Source: Roseibium aestuarii (GTDB lineage Bacteria; Pseudomonadota; Alphaproteobacteria; Rhizobiales; Stappiaceae). From it: a stretch of 64,000 nt of DNA. A program made the translations under genes and the position numbers. The stretch lies in contig NZ_VORA01000009.1 of the NCBI RefSeq assembly GCF_008477545.1, positions 1 through 64,000 on the forward strand. The letters are read 5' to 3'. Below the pieces are notes generated by a model. That model searched no databases, was not told where the DNA came from, and worked only from the letters and a program-made list of their open reading frames with translations. This document shows, piece after piece, positions 1 to 8,615 of this stretch. Each line of letters begins with the position of its first letter. Position 1 is the stretch's first letter.

Positions 1-79
1 GTCATCCTCAACGCAAGGATCAGGGACGACCTCGCTAAACAGAGTTGATGACGGCGGTGAGGTTCAAGACAACACAAGA

Positions 80-112
80 CAAAAAAGGCGCGCCGGATAT
101 CCGGCGCGCCTT
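80..112 (-). terminator. Rho-independent terminator of the YHS gene
   Basis: Read on the minus strand, a perfect inverted repeat (85-112, arms of 14 bases around a central ATAT) runs directly into a T-rich tract. It lies about 35 bases past the stop of the YHS-domain gene. Bases 1-79 contain no convincing gene. Confidence 0.85.
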
Positions 113-145
113 GCGTGTGTTCGGGGGCTGGGGAGCCGTCGTGCC

Positions 146-646
146 TCAGCGGACGATGGGGTCCTTCAGGTCTTCCGGCTTCTTGTCGCGGATGATGTCC
201 CAGTTGAGATCCGCGTTGCGGATGTGACCCGGGACGTCCTCGTTGAAGCGCTCCTGAACCTTCAGGGAGTTGTTCAGGTAGAGCTTGCCGTCGACGATCT
301 TCCAGGCTTCCGGGACCACCGGAACCTTGAAGCCCATGGCGGCGCCGAAGGCGCAGTAACCACCGTATTGCGGCGCGTATTTGGCCGGGTTGGCGGTGAA
401 GAGGTCCCGGTTCTCGGCAGACGCGAACTTCCAGGTCACGCCGTCATGCTGGGCGGTATAGGCATCCGAACCCGCCACCGGCTTGCCTTCGGTGAAATAG
501 GCCACCGGATCGGTGCCGCCGATTGCAGCGCCGTGGCTCACATAGGTGGTGATCTCGTCGGCGAGAGCAACGTTCGGGGACAGGGTGACGGGCAGGGCCG
601 TCAGACCCAGCAGGGCGGCGGCGAGAACGGGCTTGAGAAACGACAT
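146..646 (-). CDS. Secreted YHS domain-containing protein
   Basis: 166 residues. The N-terminus has a basic start, a hydrophobic core and an ALA-DE cleavage site, so export to the periplasm is likely. The rest is a single YHS-type domain with the GGTDPVAYF opening, a WKFAS strand, the NPAKYAPQYGGYCAFG stretch and a C-terminal NADLNW. YHS domains are associated with metal proteins, but no metal role is shown here. The start at 646 is preferred because it has an AGAGGA ribosome site and opens the signal peptide; an upstream extension to 751 gives a low-complexity leader. A strong terminator follows. The gene downstream of a TetR/darcynin pair suggests, but does not prove, co-regulation. Confidence 0.85.
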   Translation of the reverse strand: MSFLKPVLAAALLGLTALPVTLSPNVALADEITTYVSHGAAIGGTDPVAYFTEGKPVAGSDAYTAQHDGVTWKFASAENRDLFTANPAKYAPQYGGYCAFGAAMGFKVPVVPEAWKIVDGKLYLNNSLKVQERFNEDVPGHIRNADLNWDIIRDKKPEDLKDPIVR

Positions 647-792
647 GATGCAATCCTCTCGTGAGTTGGGCGGGCGCCGGAGACCAGATGGCTGGCGCCG
701 CGCTGCGGAATGAGGGCAGCATCTCTCCGGCCCGGCAGTTTTGCCAATCAAGCCTCTTCACAGGCACGGCACGGCTGCGCGAGGGGCGCTGC

Positions 793-1410
793 TCAGGAGC
801 GATGGGCCGGGTCGCGGGGGGCGGTCAGACCGAGGACGAGCTGGATGGCTGCGTCGATGTCCCTTTCGGTGACGGTGAGACCACGCATGTGCAGGCGGAA
901 GTAGATGTGACCCAGAAGCAGGTCGATGCGGGTTTCCATCTCCGCCTCGAAGGGGGTGGCGATGAAGATCTGGCGCAACAGCAGGCGCCGGGCATCTTCC
1001 GCCTCGTCAAGCACGGGTTTGAGCTCCGGAGACTGGCGCAGGGGGACGAGCGCCCGGATGGCCGCGCCAAGGGCCGTTTCCTGGAGTGCGCGCACCGTGT
1101 TGCTCAGGCAGACCTTCAGATCCTGCGCCACACTGCCGCGCTGGGGCGGGGCGGGATTGGCCTGTGCCAGGGCATCGCGCAGGGCGTCGGCCACCAGATG
1201 GGCCTTGTCGGGCCAGCGCCGGTAGATCGCCTGCTTGCTGGTTCTGGCCCGCTCAGCGATGGCGGCAATCGTCGTTTTCTCGTAACCCTTTGCGGCAATT
1301 TCCTGCAAGGTTGAATCAAGCAGGGCGCGTGTGACCCTTGCCGCCTGAGGGCGGCCGGAGGAACCACCGCCGGACCGTTCCGCTGCCGGGATCATGGCGT
1401 CATTCTTCAT
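793..1410 (-). CDS. TetR/AcrR family transcriptional regulator
   Basis: 205 residues. The N-terminal helix-turn-helix is clear: ARVTRALLDSTLQEIAAKGY, then TTIAAIAERARTSKQAIYRRWPDK at about residues 25-70, the classic TetR DNA-binding domain. The C-terminal helical part is a ligand-binding and dimerisation domain of unknown ligand. The start overlaps the stop of the upstream darcynin-like gene by 4 bases (ATGA), so the two are translationally coupled and probably share a promoter upstream of 1826. It likely represses its own operon, as is usual for the family. Confidence 0.9.
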   Translation of the reverse strand: MKNDAMIPAAERSGGGSSGRPQAARVTRALLDSTLQEIAAKGYEKTTIAAIAERARTSKQAIYRRWPDKAHLVADALRDALAQANPAPPQRGSVAQDLKVCLSNTVRALQETALGAAIRALVPLRQSPELKPVLDEAEDARRLLLRQIFIATPFEAEMETRIDLLLGHIYFRLHMRGLTVTERDIDAAIQLVLGLTAPRDPAHRS

Positions 1411-1826
1411 GCGGATGCCACCGCCTCCTCGTAATCCTGGAAGCCGTTCTCGATGCCCAGGGTTACGCGCCTGATGCGCGCATAGGGGTGTGAGAAGATC
1501 TCGGTGTCGCGCAGTTCCTCCCACAGGTGGTGATAGGCACGCATCTCGTTGAAATGGCAGATGGCAAAGTCGCTGTGATCGCCCGACAGGGCATCCGCGT
1601 CGAACCATGAGAAGCGGACAGCTGGATGGCGGAGGAGGATCGCGCCGATCCGCTCCGCGTGAGCCCTGCGCTCCGGTCGGGTCAGAGACAGCCAAGCGGG
1701 TTCGAAGGTCAGATAGACGATCGCCACCATGGGGAAGGGGCGGGGCCGAGGAGGCGACCCGGCCGGCTGCTGGGGCAAGTCCCGTGTTATTGCCTTGGTC
1801 ATGATCTGCGAGTTGGGCTCCGGCAT
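1407..1826 (-). CDS. Darcynin-like protein
   Basis: 139 residues, soluble, no signal peptide. The body (VAIVYLTFEPAWLSLTR, RFSWFDADALSGDHSDFAIC, YHHLWEELRDTEIFSHPYA) matches my recollection of the darcynin family, a compact domain of about 110 residues with no known function. An N-terminal proline-rich tail of about 30 residues precedes it. The start at 1826 has a GGGGAG ribosome site. It is first in an operon with a TetR regulator. The TetR ligand could therefore be related to the darcynin substrate, which is inference. Confidence 0.75.
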   Translation of the reverse strand: MPEPNSQIMTKAITRDLPQQPAGSPPRPRPFPMVAIVYLTFEPAWLSLTRPERRAHAERIGAILLRHPAVRFSWFDADALSGDHSDFAICHFNEMRAYHHLWEELRDTEIFSHPYARIRRVTLGIENGFQDYEEAVASA

Positions 1827-1860
1827 GGTCTGCTCCCCTTTGATGGATCGCGTTGGAATG

Positions 1861-1897
1861 CGGTTCTGATCAAGATACGGTTCTCAATGGTACCGTA
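1861..1897. promoter_or_regulatory. Candidate TetR operator/promoter
   Basis: Between the darcynin-like gene (minus) and gatC (plus) there is an inverted repeat TACGGT-N10-ACCGTA (1876-1897). A direct repeat CGGTTCT lies at 1861-1867 and 1878-1884. The position upstream of a TetR-containing operon and the symmetry suggest an operator. The half-sites are short, so chance is possible. Confidence 0.4.
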
Positions 1898-2024
1898 ATA
1901 TCGCAAATCGCATGGGGCGGGGCAAGCTCGCCTCTTGTCTCTGGCCCGAAAATCGCGAAAACAGGGGGCAGCTCCCGGCGTTCCGCGCCGGGTCGAAGCA
2001 AGATCACGAAAGATTGGAAGTGAC

Positions 2025-2312
2025 ATGTCCGTCGATACGGCAACCGTGAAGCGCGTGGCCCGTCTGGCCCGCATCAAGGTGGATGATGCGCAGGCCGAGC
2101 GCATGACCTCCGAACTCAATGGCATCCTGGGCTTTGTCGAGCAGCTCGACGAAGTCGACATCTCCGGCGTCGAGCCGCTGACCTCCGTTGTGGAACAGAC
2201 CATGCGCAAGCGTCCGGACGGGGTGACCGACGGCAACAAGGCCGACGACATTACTGCCAACGCGCCGATGTCCGAAGACAACTTCTTCATGGTGCCGAAG
2301 GTCGTCGAGTAA
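2025..2312 (+). CDS. gatC: Asp-tRNA(Asn)/Glu-tRNA(Gln) amidotransferase subunit C
   Basis: 95 residues, the normal GatC length. GatC is the small belt subunit that holds GatA and GatB together in the complex that converts mischarged Glu-tRNA(Gln) or Asp-tRNA(Asn) to the correct amide. Characteristic parts are [12 protein letters not shown] near the start, [15 protein letters not shown], the VEPLTSV loop and the C-terminal [11 protein letters not shown]. The ATG at 2025 has a GGAAG site; a longer in-frame reading from 1935 is not supported. gatA lies two genes downstream and gatB sits 12.8 kb away, so the complex is split between two loci. Confidence 0.97.
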   Translation: MSVDTATVKRVARLARIKVDDAQAERMTSELNGILGFVEQLDEVDISGVEPLTSVVEQTMRKRPDGVTDGNKADDITANAPMSEDNFFMVPKVVE

Positions 2313-2315
2313 GCA

Positions 2316-2828
2316 ATGCGTCTGGTTTCCGCCCTTGCCCTTGCGCTGCTGACCGACCTCGCCCGCCCGGCGATGGCCGGGGAGGCCGCCGTGCCGGAGT
2401 TCTTCCGGGACGGTCAGCGCTATGTGGCGCGTGCGGACCAATGCGCCGAGCCGGCCAGCTCCGACCGGGAAGACCTGCGCAGCATCACCGCGCTGGGCAT
2501 CTCCGCCTATGAATATGGCTGCGGCTTTCTCGCCTTTCTGCCGTCGAAGGATGCGCTGAGTGGCGAGATCCACGGCTGGGTGGCTCAGGCCTCCTGCGGG
2601 GATGACAGCGGCATCGAACGGCCCGACAGCTTCTATCTGGCGCTGCAGCCGGACGGGAAGCGCCTTCAGGTCCAGTCGCAGAATGAATATGCGACCGGCG
2701 AAGCCCTTCTGCTTCTGGAACTGCGGCATCCGGAACTCTCCGCGATGTCTTCAGGCGAAGGACAGGACCCTTATGAGGCCGCGTCCTTCATCAGCGGCGA
2801 GTATGTCGCCTGCGAGGGGGCGCAATGA
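2316..2828 (+). CDS. Hypothetical secreted protein in gat operon
   Basis: 170 residues. A short signal peptide (MRLVSALALALLTDLARPAMA) is followed by a mature protein with four scattered cysteines (DQCAEPA, YGCGF, ASCGDD, VACEGAQ), which could form two periplasmic disulfides. I recognise no family. It begins 4 bases after gatC and its stop overlaps the start of the next gene by 4 bases, so it is part of the gatC-gatA transcript. Its role is unknown. Confidence 0.75.
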   Translation: MRLVSALALALLTDLARPAMAGEAAVPEFFRDGQRYVARADQCAEPASSDREDLRSITALGISAYEYGCGFLAFLPSKDALSGEIHGWVAQASCGDDSGIERPDSFYLALQPDGKRLQVQSQNEYATGEALLLLELRHPELSAMSSGEGQDPYEAASFISGEYVACEGAQ

Positions 2829-3292
2829 CCAGGGTGAACGGCCTGACGATCGCTGTCGAAACGCCGCTGTCCGATGACATGCGGCAGATGGTGAGCGAGC
2901 TCAATGCGCTGCTGCTGTCCATGACGTCGGAAGACGCCTGTCATCACCTCAGCGTCGAGGAGATGGCCGATGCCCGGACCACGGTGTTCGTGGCGCGGGT
3001 GGATGGCAGGATCGCCGCTTGCGGTGCGCTCCATCGGCATGAGCGCGGCGTCGGTGAGGTCAAGCGCATGTACACCCGTTCGGGCTTTCAGGGGCGGGGC
3101 CTCGGCCGCGCCATTCTCGACAAGATCATCACCGCGGCCAAGGCCGACGGTCTGCGCCAGCTGGTGCTGGAGACCGGCGTCATCTACGTGGCGGCACGAC
3201 AGCTTTACGAGCGCGCGGGCTTTGAAGTCTGCGGGCCCGTTCTCGATTATCCGGACCATCCGGAATCCGTTTTCTACTCCCGGTCCCTTTGA
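2825..3292 (+). CDS. GNAT family N-acetyltransferase
   Basis: 155 residues, a single GNAT fold. The acetyl-CoA pyrophosphate loop is visible as RSGFQGRGLGRAIL at about residues 90-103. It is preceded by the EVKRMYT strand and followed by LRQLVLETG and the YERAGFEV motif near the end. The acceptor substrate cannot be told. It is embedded between the secreted protein and gatA with a 4-base overlap upstream and 24 bases downstream, so it is co-transcribed. Confidence 0.9.
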   Translation: MTRVNGLTIAVETPLSDDMRQMVSELNALLLSMTSEDACHHLSVEEMADARTTVFVARVDGRIAACGALHRHERGVGEVKRMYTRSGFQGRGLGRAILDKIITAAKADGLRQLVLETGVIYVAARQLYERAGFEVCGPVLDYPDHPESVFYSRSL

Positions 3293-3316
3293 GACCGAGC
3301 CAGAGAGATCGAAACC

Positions 3317-4801
3317 ATGACCGACCTGACGAAACTGACCATCGCGGATGCCCGCGAAAAGCTGAAGGCGAAGGAATTCACCTCCGTCGAGCTGACCGAG
3401 GCCTTCATCGCCAACATCGAAGCGGCCAACCCGGCCATCAACGCCTATGTGGCTGTCACCGCCGACAAGGCGCGCGACATGGCCAAGGCGTCTGACGCGA
3501 AGCTCGCCAAGGGCGAGGGCGGGGCGCTGGAAGGCATTCCGCTGGGCATCAAGGACCTGTTCGCCACCGAGGGCGTCCACACCCAGGCCTGCTCCCACAT
3601 TCTCGACGGCTTCAAGCCGAAATACGAGAGCACCGTCACGTCCAACCTGTGGGCAGACGGGGCGGTCATGCTGGGCAAGCTCAACATGGACGAGTTCGCC
3701 ATGGGCTCCTCCAACGAGACCTCTTATTACGGCAACGTGATCAACCCCTGGCGCAAGGCCGGGTCGAATGAGGACCTGGTGCCGGGCGGCTCGTCCGGCG
3801 GCTCGGCCGCAGCGGTTGCCGCACGCCTTTGCATGGGCGCGACGGCCACCGACACCGGCGGCTCCATCCGTCAGCCGGCCGCACTCACCGGCACCGTCGG
3901 CATCAAGCCGACCTACGGCCGCTGCTCGCGCTGGGGCGTGGTGGCCTTCGCCTCGTCGCTGGACCAGGCCGGCCCGATTGCCCACACGGTGCGCGACAGC
4001 GCCATCCTGCTGAAGTCGATGGCCTCGGTCGATCCGAAGGACACGACTTCCGTCGACATCGCCGTGCCGGATTATGAAGCGGCCATCGGCAAGTCGGTGA
4101 AAGGCCTGAAGATCGGCATTCCGGCGGAATACCGCGTGGAGGGCATGTCGGAGGAAATCGACGCCCTGTGGCAGAAGGGGATCCAGTGGCTGAAGGATGC
4201 CGGCGCCGAGATCGTCGACATCTCCCTGCCCAACACGAAATATGCCCTGCCGGCCTATTATATCGTCGCTCCGGCTGAAGCCTCGTCCAACCTTGCCCGC
4301 TATGACGGCGTGCGCTACGGCCTGCGCGTTCCGGGCAACGACATCGTCGACATGTACGAGAACACCCGTGCAGCCGGCTTTGGCGAAGAGGTGAAGCGCC
4401 GCATCCTGATCGGCACCTATGTGCTCTCCGCCGGCTATTACGACGCCTATTACCTCAAGGCCCAGAAGGTGCGCTCGCTCATCAAGCGCGACTTCGACCT
4501 GGCCTGGGCCAATGGCGTGGATGCGATCCTGACGCCGGCGACCCCGTCGGCAGCCTTTGCCATCGGCGACAAGGAAATGCATGCGGATCCGGTGAAGATG
4601 TACCTGCAGGACGTGTTCACGGTGACGGTCAATATGGCCGGTCTGCCGGGCCTGTCCGTTCCGGCGGGTCTCAGCTCGGAAGGTCTGCCGCTGGGTCTCC
4701 AGCTTATCGGCAAGCCCTTCGACGAAAGCACCCTGTTCCAGCTGGGTTCCGTGATCGAAGAGGCCGCAGGCTCCTTCGAGCCGACCCAGTGGTGGGGCTG
4801 A
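3317..4801 (+). CDS. gatA: Asp-tRNA(Asn)/Glu-tRNA(Gln) amidotransferase subunit A
   Basis: 494 residues, typical for GatA. It is the glutaminase/amidase subunit that frees ammonia for the GatB kinase site. The amidase-signature core is intact: Lys79 in [10 protein letters not shown], the Gly/Ser loop [16 protein letters not shown] (about 155-170) with the cis-Ser, and the nucleophile Ser183 in [22 protein letters not shown] and [20 protein letters not shown] are also typical. It is the last gene of the operon and is followed by a strong terminator. Confidence 0.98.
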   Translation: MTDLTKLTIADAREKLKAKEFTSVELTEAFIANIEAANPAINAYVAVTADKARDMAKASDAKLAKGEGGALEGIPLGIKDLFATEGVHTQACSHILDGFKPKYESTVTSNLWADGAVMLGKLNMDEFAMGSSNETSYYGNVINPWRKAGSNEDLVPGGSSGGSAAAVAARLCMGATATDTGGSIRQPAALTGTVGIKPTYGRCSRWGVVAFASSLDQAGPIAHTVRDSAILLKSMASVDPKDTTSVDIAVPDYEAAIGKSVKGLKIGIPAEYRVEGMSEEIDALWQKGIQWLKDAGAEIVDISLPNTKYALPAYYIVAPAEASSNLARYDGVRYGLRVPGNDIVDMYENTRAAGFGEEVKRRILIGTYVLSAGYYDAYYLKAQKVRSLIKRDFDLAWANGVDAILTPATPSAAFAIGDKEMHADPVKMYLQDVFTVTVNMAGLPGLSVPAGLSSEGLPLGLQLIGKPFDESTLFQLGSVIEEAAGSFEPTQWWG

Positions 4802-4814
4802 TTTCCATCTGATC

Positions 4815-4846
4815 AGGGCCGCGGCACGTGCTGCGGCCCTTTTTTC
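4815..4846 (+). terminator. Rho-independent terminator after gatA
   Basis: An AGGGCCGC...GCGGCCCT hairpin (4815-4840) with a GCACGTGC inner stem is followed by six T residues. It sits 14 bases past the gatA stop. Confidence 0.9.
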
Positions 4847-4859
4847 CGACCGCTTGCCC

Positions 4860-4990
4860 CTGCCTTTCGATCGTCATCTCGATTTGACCTCTCAGGTCAA
4901 GCCCGGGCTCTGGTCTTCACAGGCGATTCTGAGGGGAATACCGGATTGCTTCCGGTTACTGGATCCCTGCCTTCGCAGGGATGACGAGAG
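4860..4990. repeat. Intergenic repeat-like element
   Basis: The block contains TCGTCATCTCGATTTGACC, CTGGATCCCTGCCTTCG and CAGGGATGACGAGAGG. These match my recollection of a dispersed intergenic repeat in alphaproteobacterial genomes, whose accidental translation gives peptides such as RHPCEGRDPV. The CCCTGCCTTCGCAGGG part is itself a hairpin. Only one copy is in this window, so repetitiveness is from general knowledge. Confidence 0.5.
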
Positions 4991-5040
4991 GCGGCGGCGG
5001 GCATCTTCGCAGTTACCGTTGCAGGTTCAGGGTTTCCTCC

Positions 5041-6162
5041 ATGCATGACATTCAGACCATCGTGATCGGCGCCGGCGCCGTGGGGCTTGCCATTGGCCGG
5101 GAGCTTGCGCTCAAGGGGCGCGAGGTGATGGTTCTGGAGCGGCACGACCTGATCGGATCGGAAACCTCGGCCCGCAATTCGGAAGTGATCCATGCCGGGA
5201 TCTACTATCCCAGGGGCTCGCTGAAGGCTCGGACCTGTGTGGAAGGCAAGCAGATGCTCTACGACTTCTGCGCTGCCAACAGGGTCGGGGTCGAGCGGAT
5301 CGGCAAGCTGATCGTCGCGACCAGCGCGGATCAGGTCGGCGAGCTGGAGGTCATCCGCGCCAAGGCGCGCGCCAACGGGGTTGAGGATCTGGTGCTGCTG
5401 TCCGCTGCCGAAGCACAAGCGCTCGAACCTGCGCTGGCGTGCGAGGCGGCCCTCCTGTCGCCGTCGACCGGGATCGTCGACAGCCACGGCTTCATGCTGG
5501 CCTTGCAGGGCGAGCTGGAGGCCCATGGCGGGCAAGTGGTTCTCAACACGCCTGTGGAGGCAGTCGAGGCGTTGGGGGGCGGGGGCTTCCGGCTGACGAC
5601 GGGCGGGGCGGAAGGCATGGAGATCACCTGCGCGGAGCTGGTGATCGCGGCCGGTCATGGGGCGCCGGGGCTTGCTGCGGGGCTGGTGGCCAGTCTGCCG
5701 GATCTTGCGCCGCCGAAGGCCCATTTCGCCAAGGGCAGCTATTTCAAGCTCACGGGGCGGGCGCCTTTCGCCCGTCTGATCTATCCGATGCCTGAGCCGG
5801 GCGGACTCGGGGTGCATCTCACGCTGGATCTCCAGCATCAGGCCCGTTTCGGCCCGGATGTGGAGTGGGTGGACGCCCGAACTCTCGAGGAGATCGACAT
5901 GCGGGTCGATCCGGCGCGCGGCGATGGGTTCTACGGGGCCATCCGCCGCTACTGGCCGGATCTGGCGGACGGGGCGCTGACGCCCGACTACGCGGGCGTG
6001 CGGCCGAAGATCTCCGGTTCGGGCGAGGCGGCCGCGGATTTTCGCATCGACGGCGCGCAGAGCCATGGTCGCGACGGGCTCGTCCTGCTCTATGGCATCG
6101 AATCCCCCGGCCTGACCGCCTCTCTGGCGCTGGCACGGATCGTTTCCGATCATTTCTGCTGA
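5041..6162 (+). CDS. FAD-dependent oxidoreductase, L-2-hydroxyglutarate oxidase-like
   Basis: 373 residues of the DAO/LhgO type. The FAD-binding Rossmann motif is at the start (TIVIGAGAVGLAIGRELA, then VMVLER). The SARNSEVIHAGIYYP segment is characteristic of L-2-hydroxyglutarate dehydrogenase-like enzymes. HFAKGSYFKL, the GVHLTLDL strand and a C-terminal GIESPGLTASLALA FAD-binding segment follow. It would oxidise a 2-hydroxy acid, with L-2-hydroxyglutarate as the best guess. The ATG at 5041 is chosen over an in-frame start at 4981 because the latter lies in the intergenic repeat. No clear Shine-Dalgarno is seen. Monocistronic. Confidence 0.85.
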   Translation: MHDIQTIVIGAGAVGLAIGRELALKGREVMVLERHDLIGSETSARNSEVIHAGIYYPRGSLKARTCVEGKQMLYDFCAANRVGVERIGKLIVATSADQVGELEVIRAKARANGVEDLVLLSAAEAQALEPALACEAALLSPSTGIVDSHGFMLALQGELEAHGGQVVLNTPVEAVEALGGGGFRLTTGGAEGMEITCAELVIAAGHGAPGLAAGLVASLPDLAPPKAHFAKGSYFKLTGRAPFARLIYPMPEPGGLGVHLTLDLQHQARFGPDVEWVDARTLEEIDMRVDPARGDGFYGAIRRYWPDLADGALTPDYAGVRPKISGSGEAAADFRIDGAQSHGRDGLVLLYGIESPGLTASLALARIVSDHFC

Positions 6163-6657
6163 AAATCTGCCGCCCTTCGAGCCTTCAGGAATGGGGCAGG
6201 GCGGGTGACCTCTCGTCAACGCCTGTGACAGGCGGCTGTCCGGATCATGGCGAAACTCTGCTGCGCTGCGAAGACGGCGCGGCAAGGTCTGACGCGGCGT
6301 TGTGCAAGCCGTTGGGTCGCCGGCAGAAATCGGGACTCGTGCCGAAATGCGCGGCGTGAATGATGCTTGTGCAAAAAGTTTCGGGAAACCGCTTGCGCCA
6401 TCATTTCGCCCCATCTTCTCCGTTTGACGGAAGCAACGGCTCTGCTAAAATGGTGCAATACGGTAAGTCGTCGGGAACCAAAGTGTTTCCTCCCACGTTC
6501 CCGATCCTGACAGGCCGTTAAACAACTTGTGTTCTTCGACATTGCAAACGTGGTTTGACCCCGGCGCCTGGCCTCAGGATCCTGTGGGTCGGTTGATGCG
6601 TGTGTCGTGTCGTACTTGGCTAGAAGAGCCCGCTTTCCAGGGACCTGACCGATAGTG
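6163..6657 (+). promoter_or_regulatory. Promoter and long leader of opgG
   Basis: This 495-base gap has no gene. A sigma70-like promoter is visible: TTGACG at 6424-6429, 16-base spacer, TAAAAT at 6446-6451. It would leave a leader of about 200 bases before opgG at 6658. The leader has inverted repeats around GGGAACCAAAG/CACGTTCCC (about 6475-6505) that could fold. Whether it is an osmotic sensor element is not visible from sequence alone. Confidence 0.5.
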
Positions 6658-8250
6658 ATGAATCGCCGTACCTTTCTTCTCAGCTCTGCCTCTGCCCTGA
6701 CTGTGGCGGGCTTTGGCAGCAGTGGCCTGGTGTCGGTTGCGCGCGCTGCTGGCGAGACCGCTCCGGTCGCCGCCGCGAGCGACCTTCCGCCCTTTACCTT
6801 CGACAGTCTCGTGCAAGGCATGCAGGCTCTGGCCGGCACGCCCTACAAGGAGCCGGCAAGCACCCTGCCGGAAGCCTGGGCGGCGCTTGACTATGACCAG
6901 CACCGCAACATCCGCTTCCGCACGGACCACGCCCTGTGGAGCGACACGCCGAGTGAATACCAGCTGCAGGCCTTCCCTCCGGGCTGGCTCTTCAAGCAGC
7001 CGGTCGAAATGTTCGAAGTGGTGGATGGCCATGCGCGTCCGGTGTCCTTCACCGGTGCCGACTTCAGCTATGGCGAAGGTCTCGAAGGCAAGGGCCTCGA
7101 CAACCAGACCCTTCCGGGCATTGCCGGTTTCCGCCTGCACTATCCGCTGAACACGCCGGACTATCTGGACGAGTTGATCGTCTTCCTGGGCGCCAGCTAT
7201 TTCCGCGCTCTGGGCAAGGGCAATTCCTATGGCCTGTCGGCCCGCGGTCTGGCGATCAACACCGCCGCCGGCGAGGCGGAGGAATTCCCGCGCTTCTCCC
7301 GCTTCTACCTGCGCCGTCCGCAGGAAGGCGAGCAGGAGATGCTGCTGTGGGCCGAGCTCGACAGCCCGAGCGTCACCGGGGCCTTCCAGTTCCGCATCCT
7401 GCCGGATGTGAACACCCAGGTCGAAGTGGATGCCCGCCTGTTTCTGCGCAAGGACGTGACCCGTCTGGGTGTCGCGCCGCTCACCTCCATGTATCTCTTC
7501 GGGGAGAACGACCGCACCGGCTTCGACGACTACCGTCCGGAAGTGCATGACAGCGATGGTCTCCTGATCCTGCGCGAGGATGGAGAGCGTTTGTGGCGCC
7601 CCTTGCGCAATCCGAAGTCCCTCGGCCTGTCCTTCCTGCAGGAGAAGAACCTGCAGGGCTTCGGCCTGATGCAGCGCGACCGCCGGTTCTCCGAGTATCA
7701 GGACACCGAGGCCGTCTATCACAAGCGGCCGTCGCTCTGGATCGAGCCGATGAGCGAATGGGGCGAGGGCAGCGTCATGCTGGCCGAGATCCCCTCCGAG
7801 CTCGAGGTGCATGACAATATCGTGGCCTTCTGGGTTCCCGCCCAGAAAGCTGCGGCCGGATCCTCCTTCCGCTTCGCCTATCGCATGATCTGGGGCATGG
7901 ACCCGGATCCGGGCACGGAAAAGGCTCTGGTAACCGCGACCCGTACCGGGCATGGCGGCGCCGCCGGCGTCGAAGGCCAGGACGAGAGCGTGCGCAAGTT
8001 TGTCGTCGAGTTCTCCGGCGACATGCTGGCCAAGGTCGGGGCGGACGAACCGGTGGAACCGGTGCTGACCCTGACCAACGGAACCGTAACAACCGATCAT
8101 TTGCAGAAACTCGAGAGGGGGGATTGGCGTTACATCTTTGACGTGAAGCGCACCGACCTGGAACAGCCGGTCGAAATGCATCTCGTCCTGAAGATGAAAG
8201 ACACCCCTCTGACCGAACGTTGGATGTATCAATGGACCACGAACGCCTGA
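6658..8250 (+). CDS. opgG: Periplasmic glucan biosynthesis protein OpgG/OpgD
   Basis: 530 residues, full length for MdoG/MdoD. Such proteins act in the periplasm on osmoregulated glucan backbones made by OpgH. The N-terminus carries a twin-arginine-type signal (NRRTFLLSSASAL) ending near ARAAG, which is more typical of OpgD than OpgG. The body has the family's FRTDHALWS, HYPLN, LGASYFRALGKGNSYGLSARGLAIN, MYLFGEND and DSDGLLI segments. A GTG at 6655 directly precedes the ATG; I use the ATG. The stop overlaps the start of the next small ORF (TGATG). Confidence 0.93.
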   Translation: MNRRTFLLSSASALTVAGFGSSGLVSVARAAGETAPVAAASDLPPFTFDSLVQGMQALAGTPYKEPASTLPEAWAALDYDQHRNIRFRTDHALWSDTPSEYQLQAFPPGWLFKQPVEMFEVVDGHARPVSFTGADFSYGEGLEGKGLDNQTLPGIAGFRLHYPLNTPDYLDELIVFLGASYFRALGKGNSYGLSARGLAINTAAGEAEEFPRFSRFYLRRPQEGEQEMLLWAELDSPSVTGAFQFRILPDVNTQVEVDARLFLRKDVTRLGVAPLTSMYLFGENDRTGFDDYRPEVHDSDGLLILREDGERLWRPLRNPKSLGLSFLQEKNLQGFGLMQRDRRFSEYQDTEAVYHKRPSLWIEPMSEWGEGSVMLAEIPSELEVHDNIVAFWVPAQKAAAGSSFRFAYRMIWGMDPDPGTEKALVTATRTGHGGAAGVEGQDESVRKFVVEFSGDMLAKVGADEPVEPVLTLTNGTVTTDHLQKLERGDWRYIFDVKRTDLEQPVEMHLVLKMKDTPLTERWMYQWTTNA

Positions 8251-8492
8251 TGCCACTTTCCTCTGTACCGGCGATCAGCGACCTGTCGAACGAGCCGACC
8301 GTAACCTTCGGTCTGCCCGATCATCCCATGGACATGCCGGACCACGATCTGTCCCCGCTGCCACTGGCAGCCAGCGCCCCGGCCCAGTGGCTACGCGGCC
8401 TGATCGGCGCCGTGACCGGCGCCTATGGCGCGCGCCGCATGCAGCTGGACATCGTGCCGGTCGACCGGCCGCACGGACCGGCCGAAAGCTGA
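8250..8492 (+). CDS. Small conserved-looking ORF between opgG and opgH
   Basis: 80 residues, starting at the ATG that overlaps the opgG stop by one base. Third codon positions are strongly G/C, like the neighbours, which supports real coding. The peptide is acidic at first (LPDHPMDMPDHDLSPLPLAA), then has a helix-like WLRGLIGAVTGAYGARR. I do not recognise it. The LPLAAS stretch is faintly like the MPIAAS at the N-terminus of E. coli OpgH, so it could be a split OpgH N-terminal region or a separate partner. The 123-base gap to opgH contains a GCCGG/CCGGC hairpin. Confidence 0.5.
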   Translation: MPLSSVPAISDLSNEPTVTFGLPDHPMDMPDHDLSPLPLAASAPAQWLRGLIGAVTGAYGARRMQLDIVPVDRPHGPAES

Positions 8493-8615
8493 GCGCCTTG
8501 CGGGGCCTCCGCCGGTGATCCGGCGGGCGCCACCCACACCTGAAATTCCGGATGCGGGCGGAGCGATCTGCCCGCATTGTTGTATCCCCGATCTGCCGGA
8601 CCTGAAGACGTCGCC

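Noticed and set aside
2771..4582. 603-codon open frame opposite gatA
   Set aside because: Antisense shadow of a highly expressed GC-rich gene; gatA has intact catalytic motifs and a proper start and terminator.
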